Positions 27,922-37,718 of a stretch of 64,000 bases of DNA are shown here, in pieces. Both the position numbers and the translations under genes were made by a program. Origin of the DNA: Yoonia sp. G8-12 (GTDB lineage: Bacteria > Pseudomonadota > Alphaproteobacteria > Rhodobacterales > Rhodobacteraceae); contig NZ_CP151762.1 of NCBI RefSeq assembly GCF_038443675.1, positions 2,790,001 to 2,854,000 on the forward strand, given 5' to 3'. Position 1 is the first letter of the stretch; each line of letters begins with the position of its first letter. Below the pieces are notes generated by a model that did not search any database, had not been told where the DNA came from, and worked only from the letters and a program-made list of their open reading frames with translations.

Positions 27922-28629
27922 ATGCGTCCATCTGGCCGTCAAACGAACGAAATGCGTGAAATCTCTATTGAGACAAACGTAACGATGCATGCGGAAGGTT
28001 CTTGTCTGATAAAGTGCGGCAACACCCACGTGTTATGCACTGCAACCATTGATGAGCGTGTGCCCCCGTTCCTGAAAAACTCTGGCTTGGGCTGGGTGAC
28101 AGCCGAATACGGGATGCTGCCACGTGCGACAAACACGCGGATGCGCCGTGAAGCCAAAAACGGGCAATCCGGGCGGACACAGGAAATTCAGCGCTTGATT
28201 GGCCGGTCATTGCGCGCGGGTGTGGATCGTGTGGCACTGGGTGAGCGTCAGATTGTTGTCGATTGTGATGTGATCCAAGCCGATGGCGGGACACGCTGTG
28301 CGTCGATCACCGGTGGATGGGTAGCCTTGAAGCTGGCGGTGCAGAAACTCATGAAAACCGGTGATGTGCTTAGCGATCCGTTGATTGATCCGGTCGCGGC
28401 GATTTCTTGCGGCGTTTATGCGGGCCAGGAAGTGCTGGATCTGGATTATCCGGAAGATAGCGAAGCCGGTGTTGATGGGAATTTCGTGATGACCGGTGGA
28501 AAGCTAATCGAGGTGCAGATGTCAGCGGAAGGATCGACATATACGCGTGCGCAGATGGATGCCTTGCTTGATCTGGCTGAAAAAGGCGTGGCGGAGCTGA
28601 CTGTGGCACAAATGGCGGCTGTGGCCTGA
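27922..28629 (+). CDS. rph: Ribonuclease PH
   Basis: 235 residues from ATG 27922, chosen because AGGAGG precedes it and MRPSGRQTNEMREISIETN is the normal N-terminus. Motifs: GSCLIKCGNTHVLCTATIDE, GWVTAEYGMLPRATNTRM, GRSLRAGVDR and DCDVIQADGGTRCASITG, with the phosphate and metal residues. It trims tRNA 3' ends by phosphorolysis. The stop overlaps the next start as TGATG. Confidence 0.96.
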   Translation: MRPSGRQTNEMREISIETNVTMHAEGSCLIKCGNTHVLCTATIDERVPPFLKNSGLGWVTAEYGMLPRATNTRMRREAKNGQSGRTQEIQRLIGRSLRAGVDRVALGERQIVVDCDVIQADGGTRCASITGGWVALKLAVQKLMKTGDVLSDPLIDPVAAISCGVYAGQEVLDLDYPEDSEAGVDGNFVMTGGKLIEVQMSAEGSTYTRAQMDALLDLAEKGVAELTVAQMAAVA

Positions 28630-29237
28630 TGCGGCGGTTTGACGGCAAAGAGTTGGTTATCGCGACCCACAACCAAGGGAAACTGGAAGAGATCGCCGAT
28701 CTTTTGCAGCCCTATGGGGTGTCTTTGACGTCAAACGCGGATCATGGACTGCCAGAGCCCGAGGAGACGGAAACCACCTTTGTCGGGAACGCACGGATCA
28801 AGGCGCATGCAGCGGCAAAGGCCACGGGCTTGCCCGCCCTGTCCGATGATAGCGGGATTGAGATTGACGCACTTGGCGGCGCGCCCGGTGTCTATACCGC
28901 CGATTGGGCAGAAACGCCACATGGCCGCGATTTCAAAATGGCGATGGAGCGGAGTTGGGCCGAGTTAGAGTCTGTTTCTGCGCCATTTCCGCGTGCGGCG
29001 CGGTTCTGCTGTACCTTGGTGCTCGCGTGGCCGGATGGCCATGATGAGGTGTTTCCCGGTGTGATGCCCGGCCAGATTGTTTGGCCTATGCGCGGGGATC
29101 ATGGGCATGGGTATGATCCGATTTTTCAGCCTGACGGTTATGACATCACCTTTGGTGAAATGGATCGCTGGGAGAAGAACAAGATCAGCCACCGTGCCGA
29201 TGCTTTTGCCAAGCTGATCAAGGGTTGTTTTGCCTAA
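28629..29237 (+). CDS. rdgB: Non-canonical purine NTP pyrophosphatase
   Basis: 202 residues of the Ham1/RdgB family: ELVIATHNQGKLEEIADLL at the N-terminus (substrate-binding T/S-x-N-x-x-K), ALSDDSGIEIDALGGAPGVY with the catalytic Asp, and GHGYDPIF plus KNKISHRADAFAKL near the end. It removes ITP, dITP and XTP from the nucleotide pool. Overlaps rph by one base and hemW by a few, so the three form one transcription unit. Confidence 0.95.
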   Translation: MRRFDGKELVIATHNQGKLEEIADLLQPYGVSLTSNADHGLPEPEETETTFVGNARIKAHAAAKATGLPALSDDSGIEIDALGGAPGVYTADWAETPHGRDFKMAMERSWAELESVSAPFPRAARFCCTLVLAWPDGHDEVFPGVMPGQIVWPMRGDHGHGYDPIFQPDGYDITFGEMDRWEKNKISHRADAFAKLIKGCFA

Positions 29238-30391
29238 GATGGAAGATTGGGAGCATGGGGGCTTTGGCCTTTATATCCATTGGCCGTTTTGTCAGGCGAA
29301 GTGCCCCTATTGTGATTTCAACAGTCATGTCGTCGCCCAGATAGATCAAAGGGCGTGGGCCGAGGCCTATCTGAGCGAGATTGACCGTGTCGGGGCCGAG
29401 ACCGAAGGGCGCGTGCTACGCTCAGTTTTTTGGTGGGGGCACGCCAAGCTTGATGGATCCAGCAGTTGTTGATGCGATCCTGACGAAAGTGCGCGCAACC
29501 TGGCCTATTGCCAATGATATTGAGGTGACGTTGGAGGCCAATCCGACCTCTGTCGAGGCGGGCCGGTTTGCGGGTTATCGTGATGCGGGGGTGAACCGTG
29601 TGTCCATGGGGATTCAAGCGCTAAACGATGCCGATTTGAAAGCCTTGGGTCGTTTGCATACCGCAGATGAAGCCATGCGGGCCTTTGAAATCGCGCGAGA
29701 CGTTTTTTCCCGGGTGAGTTTTGATCTGATTTACGCCCGACAAGGGCAGTCAATTGCGGATTGGACGGCTGAATTACGGCAAGCGCTGGGTTTGGCGGTT
29801 GATCATCTATCACTTTATCAGCTGACGATCGAAGACGGCACCGCATTTGGCGATCGCTATGCGGCAGGCAAGCTGCGCGGATTGCCGGATGACGATGTGT
29901 CGGCGGATATGTTTGCAGCGACCCAAGAGATTTGCGGCGATGCGGGGTTTGCAGGCTATGAAGTGTCAAATCATGCGCGGGCGGGCTGTGAGAGTATCCA
30001 TAACAAGATCTATTGGCGATACGGGGATTATGCGGGCATTGGACCGGGCGCACATGGTCGGTTGACGCTGGGTGGACAGCGCTTTGCGACAGAGGCACCG
30101 CGCGCACCTGCGGGTTGGTTGGCGCAGGTACGCAAGACCGGAAATGGGGATTTGGCGCGCGAGGCACTTTCACCCGATGACCAGTTTTCCGAGTTCTTGT
30201 TGATGGGGATGAGATTAAGGGAAGGTGTTGATCTCTCGCGGTATTCACAGCTGCAAAGCGAGAAATACTATAACAAGATCAATGGTTTAGTTGATTTGGG
30301 TATGGTCGCTTATGACGCGGAGTTCCTGCGACTGACGCCGCAGGGTTACCCTGTTTTGAACGCTGTTTTGCGAGAATTATTAGGCGACTAG
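29230..30391 (+). pseudogene. hemW: HemW, radical SAM haem chaperone (coproporphyrinogen oxidase-like), frameshifted
   Basis: About 385 residues split over two frames. The first part has FGLYIHWPFCQAKCPYCDFN, including the CxxxCxxC cluster motif that binds the 4Fe-4S centre. It runs off frame after RSVF and stops at 29472. The second frame resumes FFGGGTPSLMDPAVVDAI and continues to the end (HLSLYQLTIEDGTAFG; GYEVSNHARAG). The junction is a T6 run at 29426-29431. Two more T (or one fewer) joins the frames; RSVFFGGGTPSL is the expected family sequence. HemW delivers haem to respiratory proteins. Start may be ATG 29239 or TTG 29230. Likely a homopolymer miscall. Confidence 0.9.
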
Positions 30392-31275
30392 CCGCCAGAG
30401 AGCGCGCGCAGCAAGTCGTCTAACTGATCGAGTGAATTATACCCGATCACCATTTTGCCGCCTTCGCTTCCTGCGGGATGATCAATTGTGACCTTCATAC
30501 CCAGCGTTGCAGAAAGCTCATTCTCGATCTGGATGGTGTCTGCGTCTTTAGCATCGGAACCTTTTGAAATCGAACGCTTCTTGGTTGCCGGGCCTTTTTT
30601 CACGAGTTTTTCAGTCTCGCGGACAGACAGCCTACGCTGGATAATTTCGCGGGCTAATGCGGCTGCCTGATCATTGCCGACAAGTGCGCGCGCGTGACCT
30701 GCGGAAAGCTGTCCACTGACAAGATAGGTCTGTACTTCATCCGGCAGCGTCAACAAGCGAAGCAGGTTAGCGATGTGACTGCGGCTTTTGCCCAAGGCTG
30801 ACGCAAGCTTATCTTGCGTGTGGCCAAACCGGTCCATCAATTGCTTGTATCCTGCGGCCTCATCCACCGGATTGAGATCAGCGCGCTGGATATTTTCGAT
30901 GATCGCGATTTCCAGAACTTCGGTATCATCGTAGTCACGCAGAAGAACCGGAATCTCATGCAGTTTGGCGCGCTGTGCCGCACGCCAGCGGCGTTCACCT
31001 GCGACAATCTCAAAGATTTCTGGATCGTTGGGCGACAGGCGCACGATCAAGGGCTGAATAATACCCTTTTCCGCGATTGAGGACGCGAGTTCGTCTAGCG
31101 CGGCTTCTGCGAAGGTGCGGCGCGGCTGATCGGGGTTCGGTTGCACCCGTTCGATTGGCACAATCAGGTCAGGACGTTTCGCGGGCGCCTGAGCCCCCTC
31201 TTCTGTGGTAACATCTGACATCAATGCAGAAAGGCCCCGACCCAAGCCGCGGGATTTCTTTGGTGTGCGTGTCAT
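30388..31275 (-). CDS. parB: Chromosome-partitioning protein ParB
   Basis: 295 residues. The N-terminal CTPase domain includes VQPNPDQPRRTFAEAAL and the C-motif GERRWRAAQRAKL and IENIQRADLNPVDEAAGY. The helix-turn-helix is FGHTQDKLASALGKSRSHIA. A dimerisation domain ends the protein. It loads on parS and spreads as a sliding clamp. Two perfect parS sites lie 1.4 and 3.3 kb away. One base separates it from parA; convergent with hemW, overlapping its stop by 4 nt. Confidence 0.96.
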   Translation of the reverse strand: MTRTPKKSRGLGRGLSALMSDVTTEEGAQAPAKRPDLIVPIERVQPNPDQPRRTFAEAALDELASSIAEKGIIQPLIVRLSPNDPEIFEIVAGERRWRAAQRAKLHEIPVLLRDYDDTEVLEIAIIENIQRADLNPVDEAAGYKQLMDRFGHTQDKLASALGKSRSHIANLLRLLTLPDEVQTYLVSGQLSAGHARALVGNDQAAALAREIIQRRLSVRETEKLVKKGPATKKRSISKGSDAKDADTIQIENELSATLGMKVTIDHPAGSEGGKMVIGYNSLDQLDDLLRALSGG

Positions 31276-32073
31276 CTATGCCGCCCTCTTTTTCTTTGTG
31301 CGTTCAATCACCTCAGCTGCCAGCGCACGATACGCGGCGCTGCCTTTTGATGCGCTATCGTAGGTGAGCACGGGCATCGCAAAAGACGGCGCCTCACTGA
31401 GCCGAACGTTGCGCGGAATGACGGTTTTGAACACCATGTCGCCCATGTTTTCGCGGGCGTCATCCTCGACTTGCAGGGACAGATTATTCCGGCTGTCGTA
31501 CATCGTCAGCGCAATACCCTCGATCCGGAGGTCAGGATTAGCGGTCTGGCGGACATCGCGGACAGTCAGGATGAGTTGTGACAGGCCCTCGAGTGCGAAA
31601 AATTCACTTTGCAACGGGACGATGATGGAATGCGCTGCGACCATCGCATTGACGGTCAAGATGTTGAGAGATGGCGGGCAATCTATCAAAATGTAGTCAA
31701 AGACAAAGAGCGCCGGATCGGTGCCCCGCAGGACATCACGCAACAGAAAGCTTCGTTTTGCGTTGTCGACAAGTTCAAGGTCAGCCGAACTTAGGTCCGT
31801 TGTTGCCGGAATAATGCAAAGGCGATTAACGGATGTTTTCTGAATGGCCTTTGTCAGCGTGATATCACCGGCCAGCAAATCATATGTTGTGGCCTCTCTC
31901 TTATCCTGATCAATACCCAAGCCGGTCGAAGCGTTTCCCTGCGGATCCAGATCGATCAACAGCACGTTTTTCTTCTTTTCCGCCAAAGCCGCGCCAAGAT
32001 TGATTGTGGTGGTCGTTTTTCCAACGCCACCTTTTTGGTTCGCAATCGCGATAATTATTGGATCATGAGCCAA
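31276..32073 (-). CDS. parA: Chromosome-partitioning ATPase ParA
   Basis: 265 residues. The deviant Walker A NQKGGVGKTTTTINLGAALA is near the start, with the signature Lys, and LLIDLDPQGNASTGLG and YILIDCPPSLNIL complete the ATP site. It forms the nucleoid-bound gradient that moves the ParB-parS complex. Its start overlaps the rsmG stop by 11 nt. Confidence 0.96.
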   Translation of the reverse strand: MAHDPIIIAIANQKGGVGKTTTTINLGAALAEKKKNVLLIDLDPQGNASTGLGIDQDKREATTYDLLAGDITLTKAIQKTSVNRLCIIPATTDLSSADLELVDNAKRSFLLRDVLRGTDPALFVFDYILIDCPPSLNILTVNAMVAAHSIIVPLQSEFFALEGLSQLILTVRDVRQTANPDLRIEGIALTMYDSRNNLSLQVEDDARENMGDMVFKTVIPRNVRLSEAPSFAMPVLTYDSASKGSAAYRALAAEVIERTKKKRAA

Positions 32074-32683
32074 GCGTATCTATCCTTCGGATGGCGAGTA
32101 TTCGTGCGTCAGGATCAGTGATACTGGCAAAATCTTCAAGCTCAAACGACCAGTTCTTTCGCGCTTCGGCAACTTCCTGTGCTGATTGTCGGCCCTTGTG
32201 AAATAAGCCCAAACCTTCAGACTTTAGGTGCTGTTTCGTAAGAGGAAGCAATCCAGATAGTGCGGTAAGCGCGCGTGCGGATACCACATCTGCGTTCTGC
32301 GCTGGCACTTCTTCGATACGCCTCGCGAACACTTCAACTGAAAGTCCAAGCTCACGCGCCGCTGTTCGTAGGAATGTCGCTTTGCGTTGGTCGCTTTCTA
32401 TAAGAACAAACTGTGCCTGAGGGTTCATCTCTTTCGCTAGAATCGCCATGACGATGCCCGGAAAGCCGCCACCGCTTCCGATATCGACCCATTTTTCATA
32501 GGTTTTCGGGGCAAATTTGTAGAGCTGCACCGAATCGACAATATGACGATCCCAAATCGTATCAACTGTCCCTCGCGCAATGAGATTGATCTTCGAGGTC
32601 CATTTCGCAACAAGGGCGGCAAATGCCTCTAGCTCTGTCATTGTTTCACGTGAAACATTCACGCCAGCGACGTCAGTGCCCAT
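32063..32683 (-). CDS. rsmG: 16S rRNA (guanine527-N7)-methyltransferase
   Basis: 206 residues of the RsmG (GidB) family. The SAM site is VDIGSGGFPGIVMAIL-like: WVDIGSGGGFPGIVMAIL, then VLIESDQRKATFLR. The leading residues VNVSRETMTELEAF are partly encoded by a perfect parS site, so the coding sequence and a partition signal share DNA. It modifies G527 of 16S rRNA. The gene is 3 nt from the mnmG stop and overlaps parA, making one long leftward operon. Confidence 0.95.
   Translation of the reverse strand: MGTDVAGVNVSRETMTELEAFAALVAKWTSKINLIARGTVDTIWDRHIVDSVQLYKFAPKTYEKWVDIGSGGGFPGIVMAILAKEMNPQAQFVLIESDQRKATFLRTAARELGLSVEVFARRIEEVPAQNADVVSARALTALSGLLPLTKQHLKSEGLGLFHKGRQSAQEVAEARKNWSFELEDFASITDPDARILAIRRIDTLGS
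32642..32657. other. parS centromere site 1
   Basis: TGTTTCACGTGAAACA, a perfect palindromic match to the bacterial parS consensus, lies within the first codons of rsmG and encodes VSRET. ParB should nucleate here. Confidence 0.95.
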
Positions 32684-32686
32684 GAC

Positions 32687-34564
32687 CTAGGTTCCGGTCG
32701 CTTGTTGTTGCTTCTTCGTAGCCCCGATGATCAGCATAAGCGCTGCTGGTGTCATCCCCTCAATACGGCCTGCATGTGCAATTGTTGTTGGCCGGGTTGC
32801 TGAAAGCTTTGCCACGATCTCATTCGAGAGGCCTTTGATTTGCGAATAGTCTGTCCCATCGGGGATGATGTGGTTTTCATCCCGCTCCATCGCAGCGATA
32901 TCCCGCTCTTGCCGCGCGATATAATGCGCGTACAGCGCGTCTTTCTTTACCTGATCTTGTATATCTTCAGGAATGTTCCCCACATCTAGTTCCAATTTGG
33001 CGAGATGCTCAAAATTGAAGTCAGTCAAGGCTAGCGCATCCAACGCAGACCTACGCGGTCCGTCAGCGTTCAGTTTGACACCTAGACCTGCAATCTCTCG
33101 CGACGATACTGTCATGTCCGCAAGCGCCGCTTTGGCCTTTCCAATCTGATCCATTTTTCTGCTGAAGTGCGCCCAACGGTTTTCCCCGACACAGCCGATC
33201 GCATGGCCACGTTCGGTCAGCCGCTGATCTGCGTTATCCGCACGAAGTGACAGCCGGAATTCGGCGCGCGACGTGAACATGCGGTACGGCTCTGATACGC
33301 CGCGTGTGATCAGATCATCAATCATCACGCCAATATAGGATTCTCTGCGGCTAAAGATGACGGGATCCTGGCCCTTTGCCTGCGCTGCAGCGTTCAGACC
33401 AGCAACCATTCCCTGCGCCGCTGCTTCCTCATACCCGGTTGTGCCGTTGATCTGGCCTGCCAAAAACAGCCCCGGTACATCGCGCAATTCCAACGTCACC
33501 CGCAAAGCGCGGGGATCAACGTAGTCATACTCAATCGCATAGCCGGGCTGTAAAATCGTTGTGTTTTCAAGCCCATAGATCGAATTCACATAAGCCTTTT
33601 GCACATCTTCTGGCAACGACGTTGAAATGCCATTGGGATAGACCGTGTGGTCAGTCACGCCCTCGGGCTCTAGAAATATCTGATGCGATGTTTTGTCGGC
33701 AAACCGAACGATCTTATCCTCGATCGATGGACAATAGCGGGGGCCTACCCCATCAATTTTTCCACCATACATTGCCGAACGGCCCAAGTTTTCGCGGATA
33801 ATATCGTGGGTCTTTTCATTCGTATGTGTGATCCCACAATCAATCTGCGGTGCATACGGACCTTTTGACAGGAAGGAAAACATCACCGGATCCGCATCAC
33901 TTGGCTGTGCTTCCAATTTGTCCCAAGCGATAGTGCGGCCATCCAAGCGCGGCGGTGTGCCGGTTTTCAGACGCCCCAACGGCAATCCAAAGCTATCTAG
34001 TCGCTCTGCCATCTTGACCGACGGATCATCACCCATACGCCCGCCGGGGCGAGAAACGTCTCCGATGTGGATCACCCCACGCAAGAAAGTACCCGTCGTG
34101 AGAATCACGCTTTGTGCTGAGAGTGCGGCCCCGTCACGCATCTGAATGCCCGTCACCCGGTCACCGGACATAAGAAGATCGACAGCCTCGCCCTCAATAA
34201 TTGTCAGGTTTTCAAGCAAATCCAGTTCCGCTTGCATTTCCGTGCGGTAAATCTGCCGGTCAGATTGTGCGCGCGGTCCTTGAACGGCGGGGCCTTTTTT
34301 ACGGTTGAGCAGGCGAAATTGGATGCCGGCCTTATCGGCAACGCGCGCCATGACACCGTCCAGTGCATCAATTTCGCGTACCAGATGCCCTTTGCCCAAA
34401 CCACCAATGGCAGGGTTACATGACATGACGCCGATAGACGCCTTGGTCAACGTGACCAACGCCGTGCGCACACCCATACGCGCCGCCGCATGCGCCGCTT
34501 CAGCGCCCGCGTGCCCGCCGCCAATGACGATTACCTCGTAGTCCTGATGTTTCACGTGAAACAC
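32687..34564 (-). CDS. mnmG: tRNA uridine-5-carboxymethylaminomethyl modification enzyme MnmG
   Basis: 625 residues (GidA). The FAD-binding motif VIVIGGGHAGAEAAHAAARM is at the start, CNPAIGGLGKGHLVREIDAL follows with a redox Cys, and FLAGQINGTTGYEEAAAQG carries the second conserved region. With MnmE it modifies U34 of several tRNAs. The first codons (MFHVKH) are written by a perfect parS site. It follows mnmE by 3 nt. Confidence 0.97.
   Translation of the reverse strand: MFHVKHQDYEVIVIGGGHAGAEAAHAAARMGVRTALVTLTKASIGVMSCNPAIGGLGKGHLVREIDALDGVMARVADKAGIQFRLLNRKKGPAVQGPRAQSDRQIYRTEMQAELDLLENLTIIEGEAVDLLMSGDRVTGIQMRDGAALSAQSVILTTGTFLRGVIHIGDVSRPGGRMGDDPSVKMAERLDSFGLPLGRLKTGTPPRLDGRTIAWDKLEAQPSDADPVMFSFLSKGPYAPQIDCGITHTNEKTHDIIRENLGRSAMYGGKIDGVGPRYCPSIEDKIVRFADKTSHQIFLEPEGVTDHTVYPNGISTSLPEDVQKAYVNSIYGLENTTILQPGYAIEYDYVDPRALRVTLELRDVPGLFLAGQINGTTGYEEAAAQGMVAGLNAAAQAKGQDPVIFSRRESYIGVMIDDLITRGVSEPYRMFTSRAEFRLSLRADNADQRLTERGHAIGCVGENRWAHFSRKMDQIGKAKAALADMTVSSREIAGLGVKLNADGPRRSALDALALTDFNFEHLAKLELDVGNIPEDIQDQVKKDALYAHYIARQERDIAAMERDENHIIPDGTDYSQIKGLSNEIVAKLSATRPTTIAHAGRIEGMTPAALMLIIGATKKQQQATGT
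34548..34563. other. parS centromere site 2
   Basis: TGTTTCACGTGAAACA, identical to site 1, overlaps the mnmG start codon and encodes most of MFHVKH. The two sites are 1.9 kb apart and both lie within 5.5 kb of the origin candidate. Confidence 0.95.
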
Positions 34565-34567
34565 TCC

Positions 34568-35848
34568 CTACTTACCGATGCAAAAACTGCTAAATATCTC
34601 ATCCAGCACATGTTCTACATCAACACGCCCCACGATGCTATCCACTGCCCGAATGGCTGACCTCAGGTCCTCTGCAACCAGATCTGTCATGGCGTCCGGC
34701 GTTTCAAGCGCCTGCACCGCATCATCCAGATATCCGATTGCACGCACCATCGCGACACGATGCCGTTCGCGCATTGCGATCCCGATCTGCCCAACCTTTT
34801 CTTGCAACCGCTGGCTGACACGATCAATCAGTTTATCAATCCCCGCACCGGTCTTGCCCGAGATTGCAAGTCCGTCCACAAGATGAAGATCCGATTTCGC
34901 CTGCACGACAAGATCATCAGGCCCAAGATCATCCCCCGGCGCTGATGGGTCCATCACCAGATGAATACGGAAATCGGCCCGTTCAGCACGTTCTTTCGCC
35001 CGCGCGACACCAAGCCCCTCAACGATATCATCCGTGTCTCTGACCCCCGCTGTATCCAGCAGAGTGACAGGCAGACCGTCAAGATCCATCTGCACCTCGA
35101 TCACGTCACGTGTCGTGCCTGCAACCTCGGACGTGATTGCCACATCACGTCCGGCAAGCCTGTTCAAAAGCGTCGACTTACCGACATTAGGCGCACCAAT
35201 GATTGCCACCTCGAAACCGTCTCGCACCCGTTCCGCAACGCGCACGCCCTCGGCCTCACTGGCCATCTCAGCCCGGACCTGCCCCAGTAAATCATTCACT
35301 TCCGGGCTTACATCAACGGGTACTTCCTCATCCGCGAAATCAATTGTGGCTTCCAGCAACGCCGCCGCGCGGATAAGCCGCGTCCGCCAGCTATCCGCCA
35401 AAGCACCCAACGCGCCCGAGAACACCCGCACAGCCTGCTTGCGCTGGCTCTCTGTCTCGGCGTCTATCAGGTCTGCGAGGCCCTCAACCTCAGCCAGGTT
35501 CAGCCGCCCATTCTCAAGCGCCCGACGCGTGAATTCTCCGGCCTCGGCCTGCCGCAGTTCGGCCATATCACCCAGACATCGCAACACGGCATGCACCACC
35601 GCAGGACTGCCATGCAGCTGAAGTTCGACAACGCTTTCGCCGGTAAAGCTCTTGCCCTCGGGGAAATGCAGGATCAGCGCTTCATCCAGCAACTCACCAC
35701 CGCTATCGCGCAGTGCGCGCACCCCGCGTGTTGCTGGCACATCACCGCATAAAATAGCCACCGCCGGCACCGCCATTGGCCCGGATATCCGTACCACGGC
35801 AACACCTGCCCGGCCCTGTGCCGTCGCTAAGGCAAAAATCGTATCCAT
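34568..35848 (-). CDS. mnmE: tRNA modification GTPase MnmE
   Basis: 426 residues (TrmE). It has the N-terminal tetrahydrofolate-binding domain (KSFTGESVVELQLHGSPAVV), the G domain with GAPNVGKSTLLNRL, DLDGLPVTLLDTAGVRDTDD and, unusually for G4, AKSD, and the C-terminal CIGK motif that is needed for the modification reaction. Partner of MnmG, encoded directly downstream. Confidence 0.96.
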   Translation of the reverse strand: MDTIFALATAQGRAGVAVVRISGPMAVPAVAILCGDVPATRGVRALRDSGGELLDEALILHFPEGKSFTGESVVELQLHGSPAVVHAVLRCLGDMAELRQAEAGEFTRRALENGRLNLAEVEGLADLIDAETESQRKQAVRVFSGALGALADSWRTRLIRAAALLEATIDFADEEVPVDVSPEVNDLLGQVRAEMASEAEGVRVAERVRDGFEVAIIGAPNVGKSTLLNRLAGRDVAITSEVAGTTRDVIEVQMDLDGLPVTLLDTAGVRDTDDIVEGLGVARAKERAERADFRIHLVMDPSAPGDDLGPDDLVVQAKSDLHLVDGLAISGKTGAGIDKLIDRVSQRLQEKVGQIGIAMRERHRVAMVRAIGYLDDAVQALETPDAMTDLVAEDLRSAIRAVDSIVGRVDVEHVLDEIFSSFCIGK

Positions 35849-35877
35849 AGGTTAACCCATTGTTTTATAACAATAAG

Positions 35878-37149
35878 TTACGTGTTCATTGAGTCAAAGA
35901 AGTCCGCGTTGGTCTTGGTCTGCTTCAGCTTTCCGATCAGGAACTCAATCGCATCAGTCGTGCCCATCGGGTTCAGAATGCGGCGCAACACATAGGTCTT
36001 AGCCAGATCGCCCTTATCAACCAAGAGCTCTTCTTTCCGCGTACCTGACTTGAGAATATCCATTGCAGGGAAAACACGCTTGTCCGCGACCTTGCGATCC
36101 AGAACAATCTCGCTGTTACCTGTGCCTTTGAATTCCTCAAAAATCACTTCATCCATCCGCGATCCGGTATCAATCAGCGCCGTTGCGATGATTGTCAGCG
36201 ACCCGCCTTCTTCGATGTTACGCGCCGCACCAAAGAACCGCTTGGGCCGCTGTAGCGCGTTGGCATCTACACCACCTGTCAGCACTTTGCCCGACGATGG
36301 GACAGTCGTGTTAAACGCACGCCCCAGACGCGTGATCGAATCAAGCAAGATCACAACATCCCGCTTATGTTCGACCAGACGTTTTGCCTTTTCGATCACC
36401 ATCTCGGATACGGCCACGTGACGCGACGCAGGTTCATCAAAGGTCGAGGACACAACCTCGCCTTTCACAGATCGCTGCATGTCCGTCACCTCTTCAGGGC
36501 GTTCATCAATCAGCAGCACGATCAGATAACACTCTGGGTGGTTCTTCTCGATCGAGTTTGCGATGTTTTGCAGCAAAACCGTTTTACCGGTCCGCGGTGG
36601 CGCCACGATCAACGACCGCTGCCCTTTACCGATTGGCGCGACCAGATCAATAATCCGCGCAGATTTATCCTTGATCGTTGGATCTTCAATTTCCAGATTG
36701 AACCGCTCTTCGGGATAAAGCGGGGTCAAGTTATCAAAAGCCACCTTGTGCTTTGCGCGCTCAGGGTCTTCGAAATTGATCTTTTCGACCGACATCAGCG
36801 CAAAGTAACGCTCATTATCGTTCGGCTCCTTCATCACCCCTTCAACGGTATCGCCGGTCCGCAAAGAATGCTGGCGGATCATATCGGGTGACACGTAAAT
36901 ATCATCAGGACCGGGCAGATAGTTTGCCTCGGGTGAGCGCAAGAACCCAAAACCGTCTTGCAGCACTTCCAGAACGCCATCACCGCCGATAACCCATTCT
37001 TCGTCTGCCCGCTCTTTCAGGATCGCGAACATCATGTCGCCTTTGCGCATGGTCGAGGCGTTCTCGATCTCAAGCTCTTCGGCCAAGGACAACAGATCTT
37101 TGGGGCTTTGCGCCTTCAGATCAGCAAGGTTCAAACGGTGCTGTGACAT
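35878..37149 (-). CDS. rho: Transcription termination factor Rho
   Basis: 423 residues from ATG 37149 (AGGACC upstream; MSQHRLNLADLKAQSPKDLL is the usual N-terminus). The RNA-binding cold-shock fold has DGFGFLRSPEANYLPGPDD; the ATPase has Walker A IVAPPRTGKTVLLQNIANS, the Q-loop stretch SVKGEVVSSTFDEP and the R-loop region GGVDANALQRPKRF. Hexameric RNA helicase ending transcription. It stands about 95 nt downstream of hemJ on the same strand. Confidence 0.97.
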   Translation of the reverse strand: MSQHRLNLADLKAQSPKDLLSLAEELEIENASTMRKGDMMFAILKERADEEWVIGGDGVLEVLQDGFGFLRSPEANYLPGPDDIYVSPDMIRQHSLRTGDTVEGVMKEPNDNERYFALMSVEKINFEDPERAKHKVAFDNLTPLYPEERFNLEIEDPTIKDKSARIIDLVAPIGKGQRSLIVAPPRTGKTVLLQNIANSIEKNHPECYLIVLLIDERPEEVTDMQRSVKGEVVSSTFDEPASRHVAVSEMVIEKAKRLVEHKRDVVILLDSITRLGRAFNTTVPSSGKVLTGGVDANALQRPKRFFGAARNIEEGGSLTIIATALIDTGSRMDEVIFEEFKGTGNSEIVLDRKVADKRVFPAMDILKSGTRKEELLVDKGDLAKTYVLRRILNPMGTTDAIEFLIGKLKQTKTNADFFDSMNT

Positions 37150-37268
37150 GAATAGGTCCTGCTGCCAGCACACATGCCGACATTTCTACGATTGGAAATG
37201 GAAAACAACTTTCCCGGACGGGAGGTTGCGGTACTCATAGGCAACCGATGGACGCGAGTCAATCTCGC

Positions 37269-37718
37269 TCAGAATGGCCGCACAATCACCGCGACAACGA
37301 TAAATAACATCAACACGGTCGGTACTTCGTTGAACAACCGATAGGTCCGGCCTGAACGCGTATTCGTTCCCGCAGCAAACTCTTTGCGACGCGCAGCCAT
37401 CCAGCCGTGTGCCCCTGTCATCAAGATCACGGACACCAGCTTGATCCAGGACCACGCAGCCCCCCAATCAAATGCGCCCAAACCGATCATGATCAAACCG
37501 GCGATCCAGGCCACGATCATCGCCGGGTTCATGATTACCCGCAGCAGTTTTTCTTCCATGATCTGGAACGTCTGATCAAGTTCTGATCCAACGCTCGCTC
37601 TTTCGGCATGATAGACAAATAGACGTGGCAGATAAAACAAACCGGCCATCCAAGCGAGCACAGCCATAATATGCAGCGCCTTGATCCACGGATAGATACC
37701 ACCCAAAAAGTCCATCAT
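37269..37718 (-). CDS. hemJ: Protoporphyrinogen IX oxidase, HemJ type
   Basis: 149 residues with four membrane helices. The conserved start WIKALHIMAVLAWMAGLFYL has the haem-ligand His, and PAMIVAWIAGLIM, WIKLVSVILMTGAHGWM and FRLFNEVPT-like YRLFNEVPTVLMLF complete the family. It oxidises protoporphyrinogen IX in the inner membrane and is the standard form in alphaproteobacteria lacking HemG/HemY. The origin-like region begins right upstream of its start codon. Confidence 0.95.
   Translation of the reverse strand: MMDFLGGIYPWIKALHIMAVLAWMAGLFYLPRLFVYHAERASVGSELDQTFQIMEEKLLRVIMNPAMIVAWIAGLIMIGLGAFDWGAAWSWIKLVSVILMTGAHGWMAARRKEFAAGTNTRSGRTYRLFNEVPTVLMLFIVVAVIVRPF

Noticed and set aside
27806..27922. 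CIRCE element expected near hrcA
   Set aside because: No TTAGCACTC-N9-GAGTGCTAA-like repeat found in the gap.
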